Shown in pieces: positions 1 to 8,295 of a DNA stretch of 64,000 nt. The position numbers were made by a program, and so were the translations under genes. The notes below the pieces were generated by a model, which saw only the letters and a list, made by a program, of their open reading frames with translations, ran no database searches and was not told the origin of the DNA. The stretch is from GAS188 sp963794475. GTDB taxonomy: Bacteria; Pseudomonadota; Alphaproteobacteria; Rhizobiales; Beijerinckiaceae. The DNA lies in assembly GCA_963794475.1 (NCBI GenBank), contig CAWCDW010000002.1, forward strand, positions 868,001 through 932,000. The letters run 5' to 3'. Position 1 is the first letter of the stretch. Each line of letters opens with the position of its first letter.

Positions 1-1412
1 GCGCCGTCGCCGTCATGGGGAAAGTTGGCGCTCTGTCCGGATTGGCTGCTCGTCCAGCGCGGGAGCTCGACGGCGGTCTGCGGATCAAAGCCGAGATCGA
101 GCATCGCGACGAGAACTTGCAGGTTCACCTGCACCTGATTGTCGCCGCCCGGCGTGCCGAGCACACCCCAGAGCGCACCATCCTTGAAGACCATCGGCGC
201 GTTCATCGTGTGGCGCACGCGCTTGCCCGGCGCGAGGCGGTTCGCATGGCCGGGTGTGAGATGCCAGTAAGCCATTCGGTTGTTCATGAGCACGCCCGTG
301 TCCCCGGCCGTGACGCCGGAGCCGAAGGCGGAGTTGAGGCTCTGGATGCCCGAGACGGCGTTGCCATGCGCATCGATGACGCAGAAGTAAGTGGTGTCGC
401 CTTCGGCGGTCTCCATCGCGAGAGGCACATCGGCCGCACGCGCGAGGTCGATCGCCGCGGCATGCGCGCCGATCCGCGCTTCGGACAAGAGAGGCTCCAC
501 GGGCACCTTTTCGAAACGCGGGTCGGAGCCATGCGCCTCGCGGTCGCGGAAAGCGTGCTTCTTCGCTTCGACGAGAAGGTGCACCCGCTCGGCGGCCGAG
601 AGCGCCGCGACATCGAAACGCTCGACGATCTTCAGCATCTGGAGAAGGACGAAGCCCGTCGAGTTGGGCGGCGTCTGGCGGATCTCGAAACCACGATAGG
701 AGACCCCGATCGGCGCCTGCACCTCGGCTTCGAAAGCGGCAAGGTCGCCTTCGCCGAGCAAGGCCCCAGCCTCGGCGAGGCCGCGCGCGAGCCGCGCCGA
801 GAGGCGGCCGCGATAGAAGCTTGGCGCGCCTTCGCTCGCGATTTCCTCGAGTGTGCGCGCGAGCTCCGGCTGACGAACGAGGCCCGCAAGCTCATGCCCG
901 AGAAACCGCTTGCGGCTTCGCTCATCGGCGCCAAGGCCGGCCTCGTTCTCGAAAGCAAAATGGCGAAAGGTGTGTGTTGCCGCAAAGCCTTCGCGCGCGA
1001 GCGCGATGGCAGGCATGACCAGATCCGCCCAAGGGAGGCGGCCATGGGCCGCATGCATCGCGAAAATCGCGGCGAGCGAGCCGGGCACCGAGATGCTCAG
1101 CGGGCCGGTCAGCGGGATGCCGGCCCCGTAGCGCGCGAGCGTTGCGGCTCGTGGCGCGGGACCTGTGCCGTTGAACACCTCGGCGCGGCCGCTCTTGGCC
1201 ATGAAAAGATGGTAGAAGCCGTCCCCGCCGAGCCCCGACATCATCGGCTCGCAAACGCCGAGCGCAAGCGAAATCGCGACTGCGGCATCGGCCGCGTTGC
1301 CGCCGGCGCGCAAGATGTCGAGCCCCGCTTGAGCGGCCATCGGGTGATTGGCGCCGACGGCGCCGTTGCGCCCCATGATGAGCGGGCGATGGCTGCGAGG
1401 AGTGGGATACAT
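1..1412 (-). CDS. ggt: Gamma-glutamyltransferase (partial, 3' end outside window)
   Basis: The minus-strand frame is open from an ATG at 1412 to the left edge with no stop, so the last few dozen residues are missing. It matches the Ntn-hydrolase gamma-glutamyltranspeptidase family, which cleaves gamma-glutamyl bonds of glutathione and related compounds. Near the N-terminus the family signature around RAGGNAADAAVA is readable. The autoprocessing site GDTTYFCVIDAHGNAVS lies near 350-400, and the first Thr of the TT pair (codon 393-395) should be the nucleophile that begins the small subunit. Further on come NSAFGSG and LGTPGGDNQVQ, typical of the small subunit. I see no obvious signal peptide after this ATG, and the frame stays open upstream, so the start is uncertain. 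The protein could act on non-glutathione substrates, as many bacterial GGT-like enzymes do. Confidence 0.9.
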   Translation of the reverse strand, partial: MYPTPRSHRPLIMGRNGAVGANHPMAAQAGLDILRAGGNAADAAVAISLALGVCEPMMSGLGGDGFYHLFMAKSGRAEVFNGTGPAPRAATLARYGAGIPLTGPLSISVPGSLAAIFAMHAAHGRLPWADLVMPAIALAREGFAATHTFRHFAFENEAGLGADERSRKRFLGHELAGLVRQPELARTLEEIASEGAPSFYRGRLSARLARGLAEAGALLGEGDLAAFEAEVQAPIGVSYRGFEIRQTPPNSTGFVLLQMLKIVERFDVAALSAAERVHLLVEAKKHAFRDREAHGSDPRFEKVPVEPLLSEARIGAHAAAIDLARAADVPLAMETAEGDTTYFCVIDAHGNAVSGIQSLNSAFGSGVTAGDTGVLMNNRMAYWHLTPGHANRLAPGKRVRHTMNAPMVFKDGALWGVLGTPGGDNQVQVNLQVLVAMLDLGFDPQTAVELPRWTSSQSGQSANFPHDGDG

Positions 1413-1646
1413 CAACGGCTCCGTGCGAATGAGATCAAGCGGCGGGCATCCTGGTTCCGCCTGTCCTTTCGCGAAGCCTGCGCGCTTTGTACAAAATCGC
1501 GCGCTTGATCGCGGAGCCCGCGGCCTCCATGCTGCGCCAAACCGTCCTTCGTCCGCGCGCGTTCGTCAAGCGCGCGTCACGCCGGACGGCCGACCCCAAC
1601 GGCCGCGCCCGAGCGGCCGGCGACACATCGAAGGATCATTTATTCC

Positions 1647-2576
1647 ATGGCCGCACGCAAAGTCATCATCACCTGCGCCGTCACCGGCTCGATCCACACG
1701 CCCTCGATGTCACCGCATATTCCGATCACGGCCCAGGAGATCGCGGAGGCCGCCATCGGCGCCGCGGAGGCGGGTGCGGCCATCGTGCATCTGCACGCGC
1801 GAGACCCTAAGGACGGCAGGCCCGATCAGAGCACGGACGCGTTTGCGCCCTTCCTCAAGGTCATCAAGCAGCGCACGAGCTGCGTCGTGAACATCACGAC
1901 GGGCGGCGCCGCGACGATGACCATCGACGAGCGGCTGAAGCCCGTCGCGACCTTCAAGCCCGAGGTCGCCTCGCTCAACATGGGATCGATGAATTTCGGC
2001 CTCTTCCCGATGCTCGCGCGCTTCAAGAGCTTCAAGCATGATTGGGAGCGCCCCTATCTCGAAAGCTCGAAGGATCGCATCTTCAAGAACACCTTTGCCG
2101 ATATCGAAAAAATCCTCACCACCTGCGCCGATAACGGCACGCGCTTCGAAATCGAATGCTACGACATCGGCCATCTCTACACGCTCGCCCATTTCGTCGA
2201 TCAGGGCCTCGTGAAGCCGCCTTTCTTCGTGCAGAGCGTCTTCGGCATTCTGGGCGGCATCGGGCCTCATCCCGAGGATGTCGTGCACATGAAGCGCACT
2301 GCCGACCGCCTGTTCGGCGATGATTATCGCTGGTCGGTGCTGGGCGCCGGGCGAAACCAGATGCCGATCGCCGCGATGGCGGCCGCGATGGGCGGCAATG
2401 TGCGGGTCGGCCTCGAGGATTCGCTTTGGATCGGGCCGGGCAAGCTTGCCGAGTCGAACGCGGCGCAAGTGCGCCATGTGCGCTCGATCATCGAGGGGCT
2501 CGGCCTTTCGGTCGCCTCCGCCGAGGAGGCGCGCGAGGTGCTCGAGCTCAAGGGCGGCGACCGGGTGGCGTTTTGA
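1647..2576 (+). CDS. BKACE family beta-keto acid cleavage enzyme (DUF849)
   Basis: This 309-residue protein belongs to the BKACE family, prototype 3-keto-5-aminohexanoate cleavage enzyme (Kce). These enzymes condense a beta-keto acid with acetyl-CoA to give acetoacetate and a CoA ester. The zinc-binding HLHAR motif is at residues 48-52, VNITTGG at 81-87, and the conserved acidic pair in GLEDSLW at about 255-261. The length is normal for the family. The ATG at 1647 gives the usual short lead into the first strand (KVIITCAVTG). The real substrate cannot be assigned: BKACE proteins vary widely in substrate, and there are no lysine-fermentation neighbours here. A hairpin lies just downstream, at 2607-2625. 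Confidence 0.88.
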   Translation: MAARKVIITCAVTGSIHTPSMSPHIPITAQEIAEAAIGAAEAGAAIVHLHARDPKDGRPDQSTDAFAPFLKVIKQRTSCVVNITTGGAATMTIDERLKPVATFKPEVASLNMGSMNFGLFPMLARFKSFKHDWERPYLESSKDRIFKNTFADIEKILTTCADNGTRFEIECYDIGHLYTLAHFVDQGLVKPPFFVQSVFGILGGIGPHPEDVVHMKRTADRLFGDDYRWSVLGAGRNQMPIAAMAAAMGGNVRVGLEDSLWIGPGKLAESNAAQVRHVRSIIEGLGLSVASAEEAREVLELKGGDRVAF

Positions 2577-2606
2577 GCCCCCGCGTCGTTTTGGGCCCGC
2601 GGCGAA

Positions 2607-2625
2607 GCCCTCTTCGGCAGAGGGC
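2607..2625. terminator. Hairpin between convergent genes
   Basis: A perfect 7-bp stem (GCCCTCT / AGAGGGC) with a TCGGC loop lies between the BKACE gene and the convergent gene ending at 2648. There is no T-run on either side, so it may be a weak bidirectional terminator or only an RNA-stabilising hairpin. Confidence 0.35.
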
Positions 2626-2647
2626 CCGTTAGTCGATCGACCGCGCG

Positions 2648-3088
2648 TCAGTATGGGTAGTAACCCGGCGCGTAACCATAGCCAGGCGGATAGGCATAGC
2701 CGGGAGCGTAGCCGGGGGCGTAGCCATAAGGCGCTGGGTAGCCATAGGGCTGTGCGTAATACGGGGCAGCGAGGGCACCCCCGAGGATCGCGGCACCGAC
2801 CGCAGCGCCGGCAACGCCCGCTCCCACGCCGTAACCGTAATGGCGATGGTAGCCATAGCGCCCGACATAGGCTCCGTGGTAGCCGCGACCGACGACGACG
2901 CCACGGCGCGCCACATAGGCGGCATTTTCAACCAAGGAAGGGGTGGCTACCCCAGACTGAAAGCCTCCTGGTTGAGCCATGGAGGGCGTGGCGGCCACGA
3001 GAGTCGTCATCGCGCCCAGGGCAACGACGGCTGCTAGTCCAGCCGAACAATATTTCTTATCGCCAATTGCAATCGGAAGCTTTTGCAT
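2648..3088 (-). CDS. Exported Tyr/Gly/Pro-rich low-complexity protein
   Basis: The 146-residue product has a Sec-type signal peptide with hydrophobic core at about residues 17-34 and a likely cleavage after SMA in TPSMAQ (about residue 38). The mature part is low complexity. It has HYGYG-type stretches, a short Gly/Ala-rich hydrophobic segment at about 88-107 (GAGVAGAAVGAAILGG), and a tail of repeated PGYAYPPGYGYAPGYY-like units. Similar small exported Gly/Tyr-rich proteins are common in Hyphomicrobiales and have no defined function; envelope or surface association is an inference. A 350-base spacer (3089-3438) upstream carries its promoter region and nothing else I can recognise. Confidence 0.75.
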   Translation of the reverse strand: MQKLPIAIGDKKYCSAGLAAVVALGAMTTLVAATPSMAQPGGFQSGVATPSLVENAAYVARRGVVVGRGYHGAYVGRYGYHRHYGYGVGAGVAGAAVGAAILGGALAAPYYAQPYGYPAPYGYAPGYAPGYAYPPGYGYAPGYYPY

Positions 3089-3438
3089 ATCGCTCTCCTG
3101 CGTGTGGAATTCGGAACAACCGGCTTGGAAAGACCTGATGTTTCGTTATTTTCACAAATCTGCCTAGCAGCGTGCCGAATACCTTACATGGCCGCTAGGG
3201 GAAGAATTTTCTAGTGTCGCGGCGTTCCACAGCGTCAATTCATAGTTTCTATTGTCTAGGAAAAATCGATTGCGATCACCTCGACGATGCGCATCCCCTA
3301 GAAAGCGAGCCCGCGATATCTCCGCGCAAGCCGGCGCGGAGATCCATTTTGAGCATCGATCTCGGACGCGGCCCGCCCGCCTGATGCTTCTTCCGCGCGG
3401 TCATCGAAGTGCGATTTACGGATCTCTCAAGCCGATGC

Positions 3439-4091
3439 TCAGGCGCAGCGAACGACTTCGTGGAGCCGAGCCGCGGCTGGCGGTGAAGGAATGTGCCCCG
3501 GAGCCGCGCCCCAGGCGGAGAGCTCGGCTTCGGTCGGAAAGCGTGCGGTCAAGCCGAATTCCTCGGCTCGCTCGGCCAAGGAAGCGCGCTCGTCGGCGCC
3601 GGCGGGAAGCTCCGCGCCCAAGAGAAAAGGCGGGCCGTAACGGCGCATGGAGATGAGGGGCACCACCACGGGCCGCTCACCGCGCCATGGCGTCTCGCCA
3701 AGTTCGGCGAGCGCGCGGTCGATAAGCGCCGGATCGAAATTCACGGTGAGGTAATGGGGCCGGTCATAAGTGCCCTGATCGTCGTGGATGGGTATCCCGG
3801 CCATCACATCCACATAGCTGAAAGAGACCACGAAGCGTCCGCGTGCCGGACAAGCTCGGCGACGCGCGCATCCTTGATGAGCCTCGGTTCTCCGGAAAGC
3901 TTCACGAGGACATCGCGCAAGCATTGCGCAAAGCCGGTGGGCCTGCTGCGCATGTCGGTGCCTGTGACGATCGCGTTTGATTGATAGAGGTCCGGCGCGT
4001 CCTGGGCCCGTGCAGATGGCGCGCGGACCGCCAACGAAGTCATCGCGATCACGATCGCGATGAGGGTCCAGGAATGGCTACGCTCCAACAT
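3439..4091 (-). pseudogene. DUF2066 family exported protein, frame-disrupted
   Basis: Two overlapping reading frames together make one DUF2066 protein. The first begins at ATG 4091 with a signal peptide (hydrophobic core at residues 9-24, cleavage near ARAQD) and runs through VLVKLSGEPRLIKDARVAELVRHAD. Family sequence then resumes in another frame at FVVSFSYVDVMAG and continues through DRPHYLTVNFDPALID and LGETPWRGERPVV to the stop at 3439. The switch falls near 3832, where one missing base accounts for it (653 nt in total, not a multiple of 3). DUF2066 proteins are periplasmic and of unknown function. The break could be a real one-base deletion or a sequencing error; nothing else in the frame looks decayed. 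It is divergent from katG. Confidence 0.75.
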
Positions 4092-4192
4092 TCATGCCTC
4101 CGAGATTGTACTCCTCGTTGCGGTCCCGATATCCCTTACGATAACGGATCACCCGGGCCGAGTTCGAGATCGTCGCCGATGATAAGACTATT

Positions 4193-4207
4193 TGATCGTG
4201 GCGATCA
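4193..4207. promoter_or_regulatory. Perfect palindrome upstream of katG
   Basis: TGATCGTGGCGATCA is a perfect 6-3-6 inverted repeat, 74 bases before the katG start and in the divergent spacer with the DUF2066 gene. It could be a regulator site for peroxide-inducible katG expression. It does not match the OxyR consensus spacing (ATAG-N7-CTAT), so the regulator is unknown. Confidence 0.3.
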
Positions 4208-4280
4208 CGAAACCCGACTTTGCCTGATAGAGAGCATCGAGTAAGTATGTCGCGAAACTCACTAACCGCCTCAGGAGGAA

Positions 4281-6467
4281 ATGATGGACGCAAAGACGAA
4301 CGAGAGCGCGGGCAAATGCCCTTTCACGGGCGGAAGCGGCCATAAAAATCGCGACTGGTGGCCGGAGATGCTCGATATCGAGATGCTCCACCGGAACTCC
4401 CCCTTGTCAGATCCCATGGGCAAGGAATTCGACTACGCGAAGGAGTTCAAGAGCCTCGACCTCAACGCCGTAATCAAGGATCTGCATGCGTTGATGACGA
4501 CGTCGCAGGATTGGTGGCCGGCCGACTTCGGGCATTACGGCGGTCTGATGATCCGCATGGCCTGGCATAGCGCCGGCACGTACCGCATCACGGACGGCCG
4601 CGGCGGCGCCGGCGCCGGCCAACAGCGCTTCGCCCCGCTCAACAGCTGGCCCGATAACGCGAACCTCGACAAGGCGCGCCGGCTGCTTTGGCCGATCAAG
4701 CAGAAATACGGCCGGAAAATCTCCTGGGCGGATTTGATGGTCCTCGCTGGCAACGTCGCCCTCGAATCGATGGGGTTCAAGACCTTCGGTTTCGCCGGCG
4801 GTCGCGCCGATGTGTGGGAGCCCGAAGAGCTTTACTGGGGTCCGGAGGGGACTTGGCTGGGCGATGAGCGCTACAGTGGCGAGCGGCAGCTCGCCGAACC
4901 GCTCGGCGCGGTGCAGATGGGCCTCATCTATGTCAATCCGGAAGGGCCGAACGGCAAACCGGACCCGGTGGCCGCGGCGCACGATATCCGCGAGACTTTC
5001 TTCCGCATGGCGATGAACGACGAGGAAACCGTGGCGCTGATCGCAGGCGGCCACACCTTCGGCAAAACTCATGGCGCCGGCGATCCTTCGCTCATCGGCG
5101 CGGCGCCGGAAGGCGGCGCGATCGAGGACCAAGGCCTCGGCTGGAAGAGCAAGCACGGCAAGGGTTTGGGAGCCGACACCATCACCGGCGGCCCCGAGGT
5201 CATCTGGTCGCAAACGCCGACGAAGTGGAGCAACCACTTCTTCGACAACCTGTTCAAATTCGAATGGGAGCTGACGAAGAGCCCCGCGGGTGCCTTGCAG
5301 TGGCAGGCGAAGGGCGCCGATCCGACGATCCCCGACGCCTTCGACGGGTCGAGGAAGCGCGTGCCGACGATGTTGACCACCGACCTCTCGTTGCGCTTCG
5401 ACCCGATCTACGAAAAGATCTCGCGGCGCTTCCATCAGAATCCGGATCAATTCGCCGACGCCTTTGCCCGCGCCTGGTTCAAGCTCACGCATCGCGACAT
5501 GGGGCCGGTCGCGCGTTACCTCGGCCCGCTCGTGCCGAAGGAGACGCTGATCTGGCAGGACCCGATCCCGGCGGCCGATCATGCGCTGATAGATGATCGC
5601 GACATCGCCGCGCTCAAGGCGAAAATTCTCGTCTCCGGCCTCTCTGTATCGCAGCTCGTCTCGACAGCCTGGGCCTCGGCCTCGACGTTCCGCCGCTCCG
5701 ACAAACGCGGCGGGGCCAACGGTGCGCGCATCCGGCTCAGCCCGCAAAAGGACTGGGAGGTCAATCAGCCGGCGCAGCTCAAGACCGTGCTGCAAAAGCT
5801 CGAAGCGATCCAGATGGAGTTCAACGCCTCGGGCGGCGGCAAGAAGGTCTCGCTCGCCGACCTCATCGTGCTTGCCGGCAACGCCGCGGTCGAGAAGGCA
5901 GCGAAGGACGCCGGCCTCGACATAAAGGTGCCGTTCACGCCGGGCCGGATGGATGCGTCACAAGAAGAGACTGATGTCGCGTCCTTCGCGCCGATCGAGC
6001 CGCGCGCCGACGGCTTCCGCAACTACAAGAGCGGCAAGCGCCAGTTCATGAAGCCGGAAGAGGCCTTAATCGATCGGGCACAGTTGCTTACACTGACGGG
6101 GCCTGAGATGACGGTGCTCATCGGCGGCTTGCGCGTGCTCGGCGCGAATGCCGGCGACTCCAAGCACGGTGTCCTCACCAAGACGCCCGGCAAGTTGACC
6201 AACGACTTCTTTGTCAACCTGCTCGACATGGGCACGCAGTGGAAGCCCGCCGGCGCGGATGGCGTGTACGAGGGCCGCGACCGCAAGACCAACGACCTGA
6301 AATGGACCGGCACGCGCGTCGATCTGATCTTCGGCTCGCACTCCCAGCTTCGCGCATTCGCGGAAGTCTATGCCTGCGGCGACTCCAAGGAGAAGTTTGC
6401 GAAGGACTTCGTCGCGGCGTGGACGAAAGTGATGAACGCCGACCGCTTCGACCTCGCGCGACGCTAA
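4281..6467 (+). CDS. katG: Catalase-peroxidase KatG
   Basis: This is a full-length 728-residue bifunctional catalase-peroxidase, which removes hydrogen peroxide by a haem mechanism. The distal site RMAWHSAGTYR supplies Arg92, Trp95 and His96. The Trp-Tyr-Met adduct residues are Trp95, Tyr217 (GLIYVNPEG) and Met243 (FFRMAMND). The proximal haem ligand is His258 in IAGGHTFGKTHG. A second, non-haem peroxidase-like domain follows from about residue 420. AGGAGG at 4273-4278 precedes two adjacent ATGs, at 4281 and 4284; spacing slightly favours the second. The gene is monocistronic, with its own promoter region (4092-4280) and a strong terminator at 6521-6548. Confidence 0.98.
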   Translation: MMDAKTNESAGKCPFTGGSGHKNRDWWPEMLDIEMLHRNSPLSDPMGKEFDYAKEFKSLDLNAVIKDLHALMTTSQDWWPADFGHYGGLMIRMAWHSAGTYRITDGRGGAGAGQQRFAPLNSWPDNANLDKARRLLWPIKQKYGRKISWADLMVLAGNVALESMGFKTFGFAGGRADVWEPEELYWGPEGTWLGDERYSGERQLAEPLGAVQMGLIYVNPEGPNGKPDPVAAAHDIRETFFRMAMNDEETVALIAGGHTFGKTHGAGDPSLIGAAPEGGAIEDQGLGWKSKHGKGLGADTITGGPEVIWSQTPTKWSNHFFDNLFKFEWELTKSPAGALQWQAKGADPTIPDAFDGSRKRVPTMLTTDLSLRFDPIYEKISRRFHQNPDQFADAFARAWFKLTHRDMGPVARYLGPLVPKETLIWQDPIPAADHALIDDRDIAALKAKILVSGLSVSQLVSTAWASASTFRRSDKRGGANGARIRLSPQKDWEVNQPAQLKTVLQKLEAIQMEFNASGGGKKVSLADLIVLAGNAAVEKAAKDAGLDIKVPFTPGRMDASQEETDVASFAPIEPRADGFRNYKSGKRQFMKPEEALIDRAQLLTLTGPEMTVLIGGLRVLGANAGDSKHGVLTKTPGKLTNDFFVNLLDMGTQWKPAGADGVYEGRDRKTNDLKWTGTRVDLIFGSHSQLRAFAEVYACGDSKEKFAKDFVAAWTKVMNADRFDLARR

Positions 6468-6520
6468 ATCGACGAGCTCCGCTCCCCTCTTGCGGGCTAG
6501 TCAATGGATGATGGGGTTTG

Positions 6521-6548
6521 GGGCCGCCTCCGGGCGGCCCTTTCCTTT
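6521..6548 (+). terminator. Rho-independent terminator of katG
   Basis: The stem GGGCCGCC / GGCGGCCC (8 bp, TCCG loop, 6521-6540) is followed by TTTCCTTT. It lies 53 bases after the katG stop and before the MarR promoter. Confidence 0.8.
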
Positions 6549-6573
6549 AGAGCGCGCGAGAGTCCTCGCTCCC

Positions 6574-6616
6574 TTGACATAGGTGTATGTGCGCATATAT
6601 ATGGGCGTATATGCAC
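6574..6616 (+). promoter_or_regulatory. Promoter and operator of the MarR-EmrAB locus
   Basis: A consensus -35 TTGACA (6574-6579) is followed 16 bases later by TATATA (6596-6601). An imperfect inverted repeat spans 6583-6616 and covers the -10: 26 of 34 positions are symmetric, with GCGCATATATATGGGCGT at its centre. A related palindrome lies before emrA at 7146-7159. The layout fits autorepression by the MarR protein encoded just downstream. Confidence 0.6.
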
Positions 6617-6638
6617 TTGATCAGCGGGGACCCTTTCC

Positions 6639-7097
6639 ATGCCGAAGCGATTTTTGCCGCAACGCGATGAATGCACCTGCTTAGCGGTACGACAGGCCGC
6701 CCGGCACATCACGCAGTTCTACGACCAGCATCTGGCGGCGGCGGGATTGCGCACCACCCAATTCTCGATCCTCGCCAAGCTCATGCGGCTTGGCCCGATG
6801 ACGATCAATGAGTTGGCGGATGAGCTGGTCATGGACCGCACGACGCTCGGCCGCAACATTCTGCCGCTTGAGCGCGAAGGCTTGCTCATGGTGGCGCCCG
6901 GGCGCGCCGACCGCCGCAGCAAGGAGCTCAGCGTGACGCCGGGCGGAATCGAGCGCCTGCGCGCGGCGAGCCAAGGATGGAGCAATGCGCAAGCCCAATT
7001 CGCGCGGACCTTCGGCGTCGAACGGACCACGGGGCTTCGCGCCCTCCTCTTCGAAGTTTCGGGGATCGAGCTTCCAGAAGTCGCCGCGGGCAGCTGA
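6639..7097 (+). CDS. MarR family transcriptional regulator
   Basis: This 152-residue winged-helix protein has the MarR layout: an N-terminal dimerisation helix (ARHITQFYDQHL), a recognition region (MTINELADELVMDRTTLGRNILPLEREGLL, about residues 54-83) and a wing GRADRRSKELSVT. It also carries two N-terminal cysteine-region residues (ECTCLAVRQ) common in one subgroup. It stands 92 bases upstream of an EmrA/EmrB pair, so it most likely represses that efflux system and responds to a toxic small molecule. TATA-rich palindromes lie in front of both this gene and emrA. Confidence 0.9.
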   Translation: MPKRFLPQRDECTCLAVRQAARHITQFYDQHLAAAGLRTTQFSILAKLMRLGPMTINELADELVMDRTTLGRNILPLEREGLLMVAPGRADRRSKELSVTPGGIERLRAASQGWSNAQAQFARTFGVERTTGLRALLFEVSGIELPEVAAGS

Positions 7098-7145
7098 GCA
7101 AGGAAGCCCCGCCCCCATAGAATCCCCCACGGACCAACGCGGGCC

Positions 7146-7159
7146 TATATGCGTATATA
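7146..7159 (+). promoter_or_regulatory. Probable MarR operator before emrA
   Basis: TATATGCGTATATA is near-palindromic (12 of 14 positions) and resembles the ATATGGGCGTATAT core in the promoter of the regulator gene at 6596-6616. It lies 29 bases before the emrA start. It suggests that the pump genes have their own operator in addition to any read-through. Confidence 0.5.
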
Positions 7160-7188
7160 CTCCTTTTTAAAACGAACTGGAGACGGCC

Positions 7189-8295
7189 ATGAGCGAGATC
7201 GCACTTGAACGCGCGACAGCGGCGCTCCCTGTAAAGACATTCCCGATGCGGAGCCTGAAATGGGCTTTGATCGCCGGGGTCGCGGGCCTTCTCGTGCTCG
7301 GCGCCGTCCGCTACGCGCATGAGTGGTGGAGCGTCGGACGCTTCCTCGAGACCACCGACGACGCCTATGTGGGCGGCAACGTCACGCCGATCTCGCCGCA
7401 TGTCGCCGGTTTCGTCGCGCAGATCCTGGTGGCGGACAATGATCATGTGAGCGCCGGGCAGATGCTCATCAAACTCGATGATCGCGACTTCAGGGCCGCG
7501 CTCGACCGCGCGACCGCGATCGTGGCGCAGCGGCAGGCGACGCTCGCGAGCCTCATGGCAAGAGAGCTCCTGCAGCAATCCACGATCCGCGTGGCCGAGG
7601 CCGATGTCGACGCGAAGGCGGCGGAAGCGGTGTTCACCCGCGAGGAGGACGCCCGCTACCGGCAACTCGCGCAAACGAGCGCCGGCTCGCAGCAGAATGC
7701 GCAAAAGGCCTTGGCCTCGAACGCGGTCGCGCAATCGGCCGTCCTCTCTTCCAAGGCTGCCCTCGACGCCGCGCGCCAGCAACTTGGCGTCATCGATGCG
7801 CAGATCGCCGAAGCGCGAGCCGCCGTGGCGGAAGCCGAAGCCGACCTGCGCACCGCCGGGCTCAACCTCGGCTACACCGAAATCCGCTCGCCCATCGAGG
7901 GCTACATCGGCAATCGGGCGGCCCAGACCGGCGCGTATGTCGCCGGAGGCACCTATCTCGTGACCGTCATCCCGGCGCGTGAGCTTTGGGTGGACGCGAA
8001 TTTCAAGGAAGATCAGCTTGCACATATGTCGCCGGGCCAGGAAGTGACGGTCAGCGCCGACACCTTGCCGGACCACGCCTTTCGTGGACGCGTGCTCAGC
8101 CTCTCGCCCGGAACGGGCGCCATCTTCAGCGTGATCCCGCCAGAGAACGCGACCGGAAACTTCACCAAGATTGTGCAGCGCGTTCCCGTGCGCATCGAGC
8201 TCGACACGAGCGACCCTAAGCTGGCCGCGTTGCGGCCGGGGCTCTCGACGACCGTGAGCGTGGACACGCGCTCGCATGCGGGAATGTCGCGATGA
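7189..8295 (+). CDS. emrA: EmrA/HlyD-type membrane fusion protein
   Basis: The 368-residue periplasmic adaptor is of EmrA type. It has one N-terminal membrane helix (about 23-40, WALIAGVAGLLVLGAV), a lipoyl half-motif TTDDAYVGGNVTPISPHVAG, a long alpha-hairpin of Ala-rich coiled coil (about 100-200), and then the second lipoyl half and beta-barrel (NLGYTEIRSPIEGYIGNR, ARELWVDANFKEDQL). It links the inner-membrane pump encoded next to it with an outer-membrane channel, which is not in the window. GGAGA precedes the ATG, and the stop overlaps the next start (ATGA at 8292-8295), so the two are translationally coupled. Confidence 0.92.
   Translation: MSEIALERATAALPVKTFPMRSLKWALIAGVAGLLVLGAVRYAHEWWSVGRFLETTDDAYVGGNVTPISPHVAGFVAQILVADNDHVSAGQMLIKLDDRDFRAALDRATAIVAQRQATLASLMARELLQQSTIRVAEADVDAKAAEAVFTREEDARYRQLAQTSAGSQQNAQKALASNAVAQSAVLSSKAALDAARQQLGVIDAQIAEARAAVAEAEADLRTAGLNLGYTEIRSPIEGYIGNRAAQTGAYVAGGTYLVTVIPARELWVDANFKEDQLAHMSPGQEVTVSADTLPDHAFRGRVLSLSPGTGAIFSVIPPENATGNFTKIVQRVPVRIELDTSDPKLAALRPGLSTTVSVDTRSHAGMSR

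Noticed and set aside
15..1508. A 497-codon plus-strand frame
   Set aside because: It is antisense to gamma-glutamyltransferase, rich in Arg, Ala and Glu, and has no recognisable motif; such long shadow frames are expected at this GC content.
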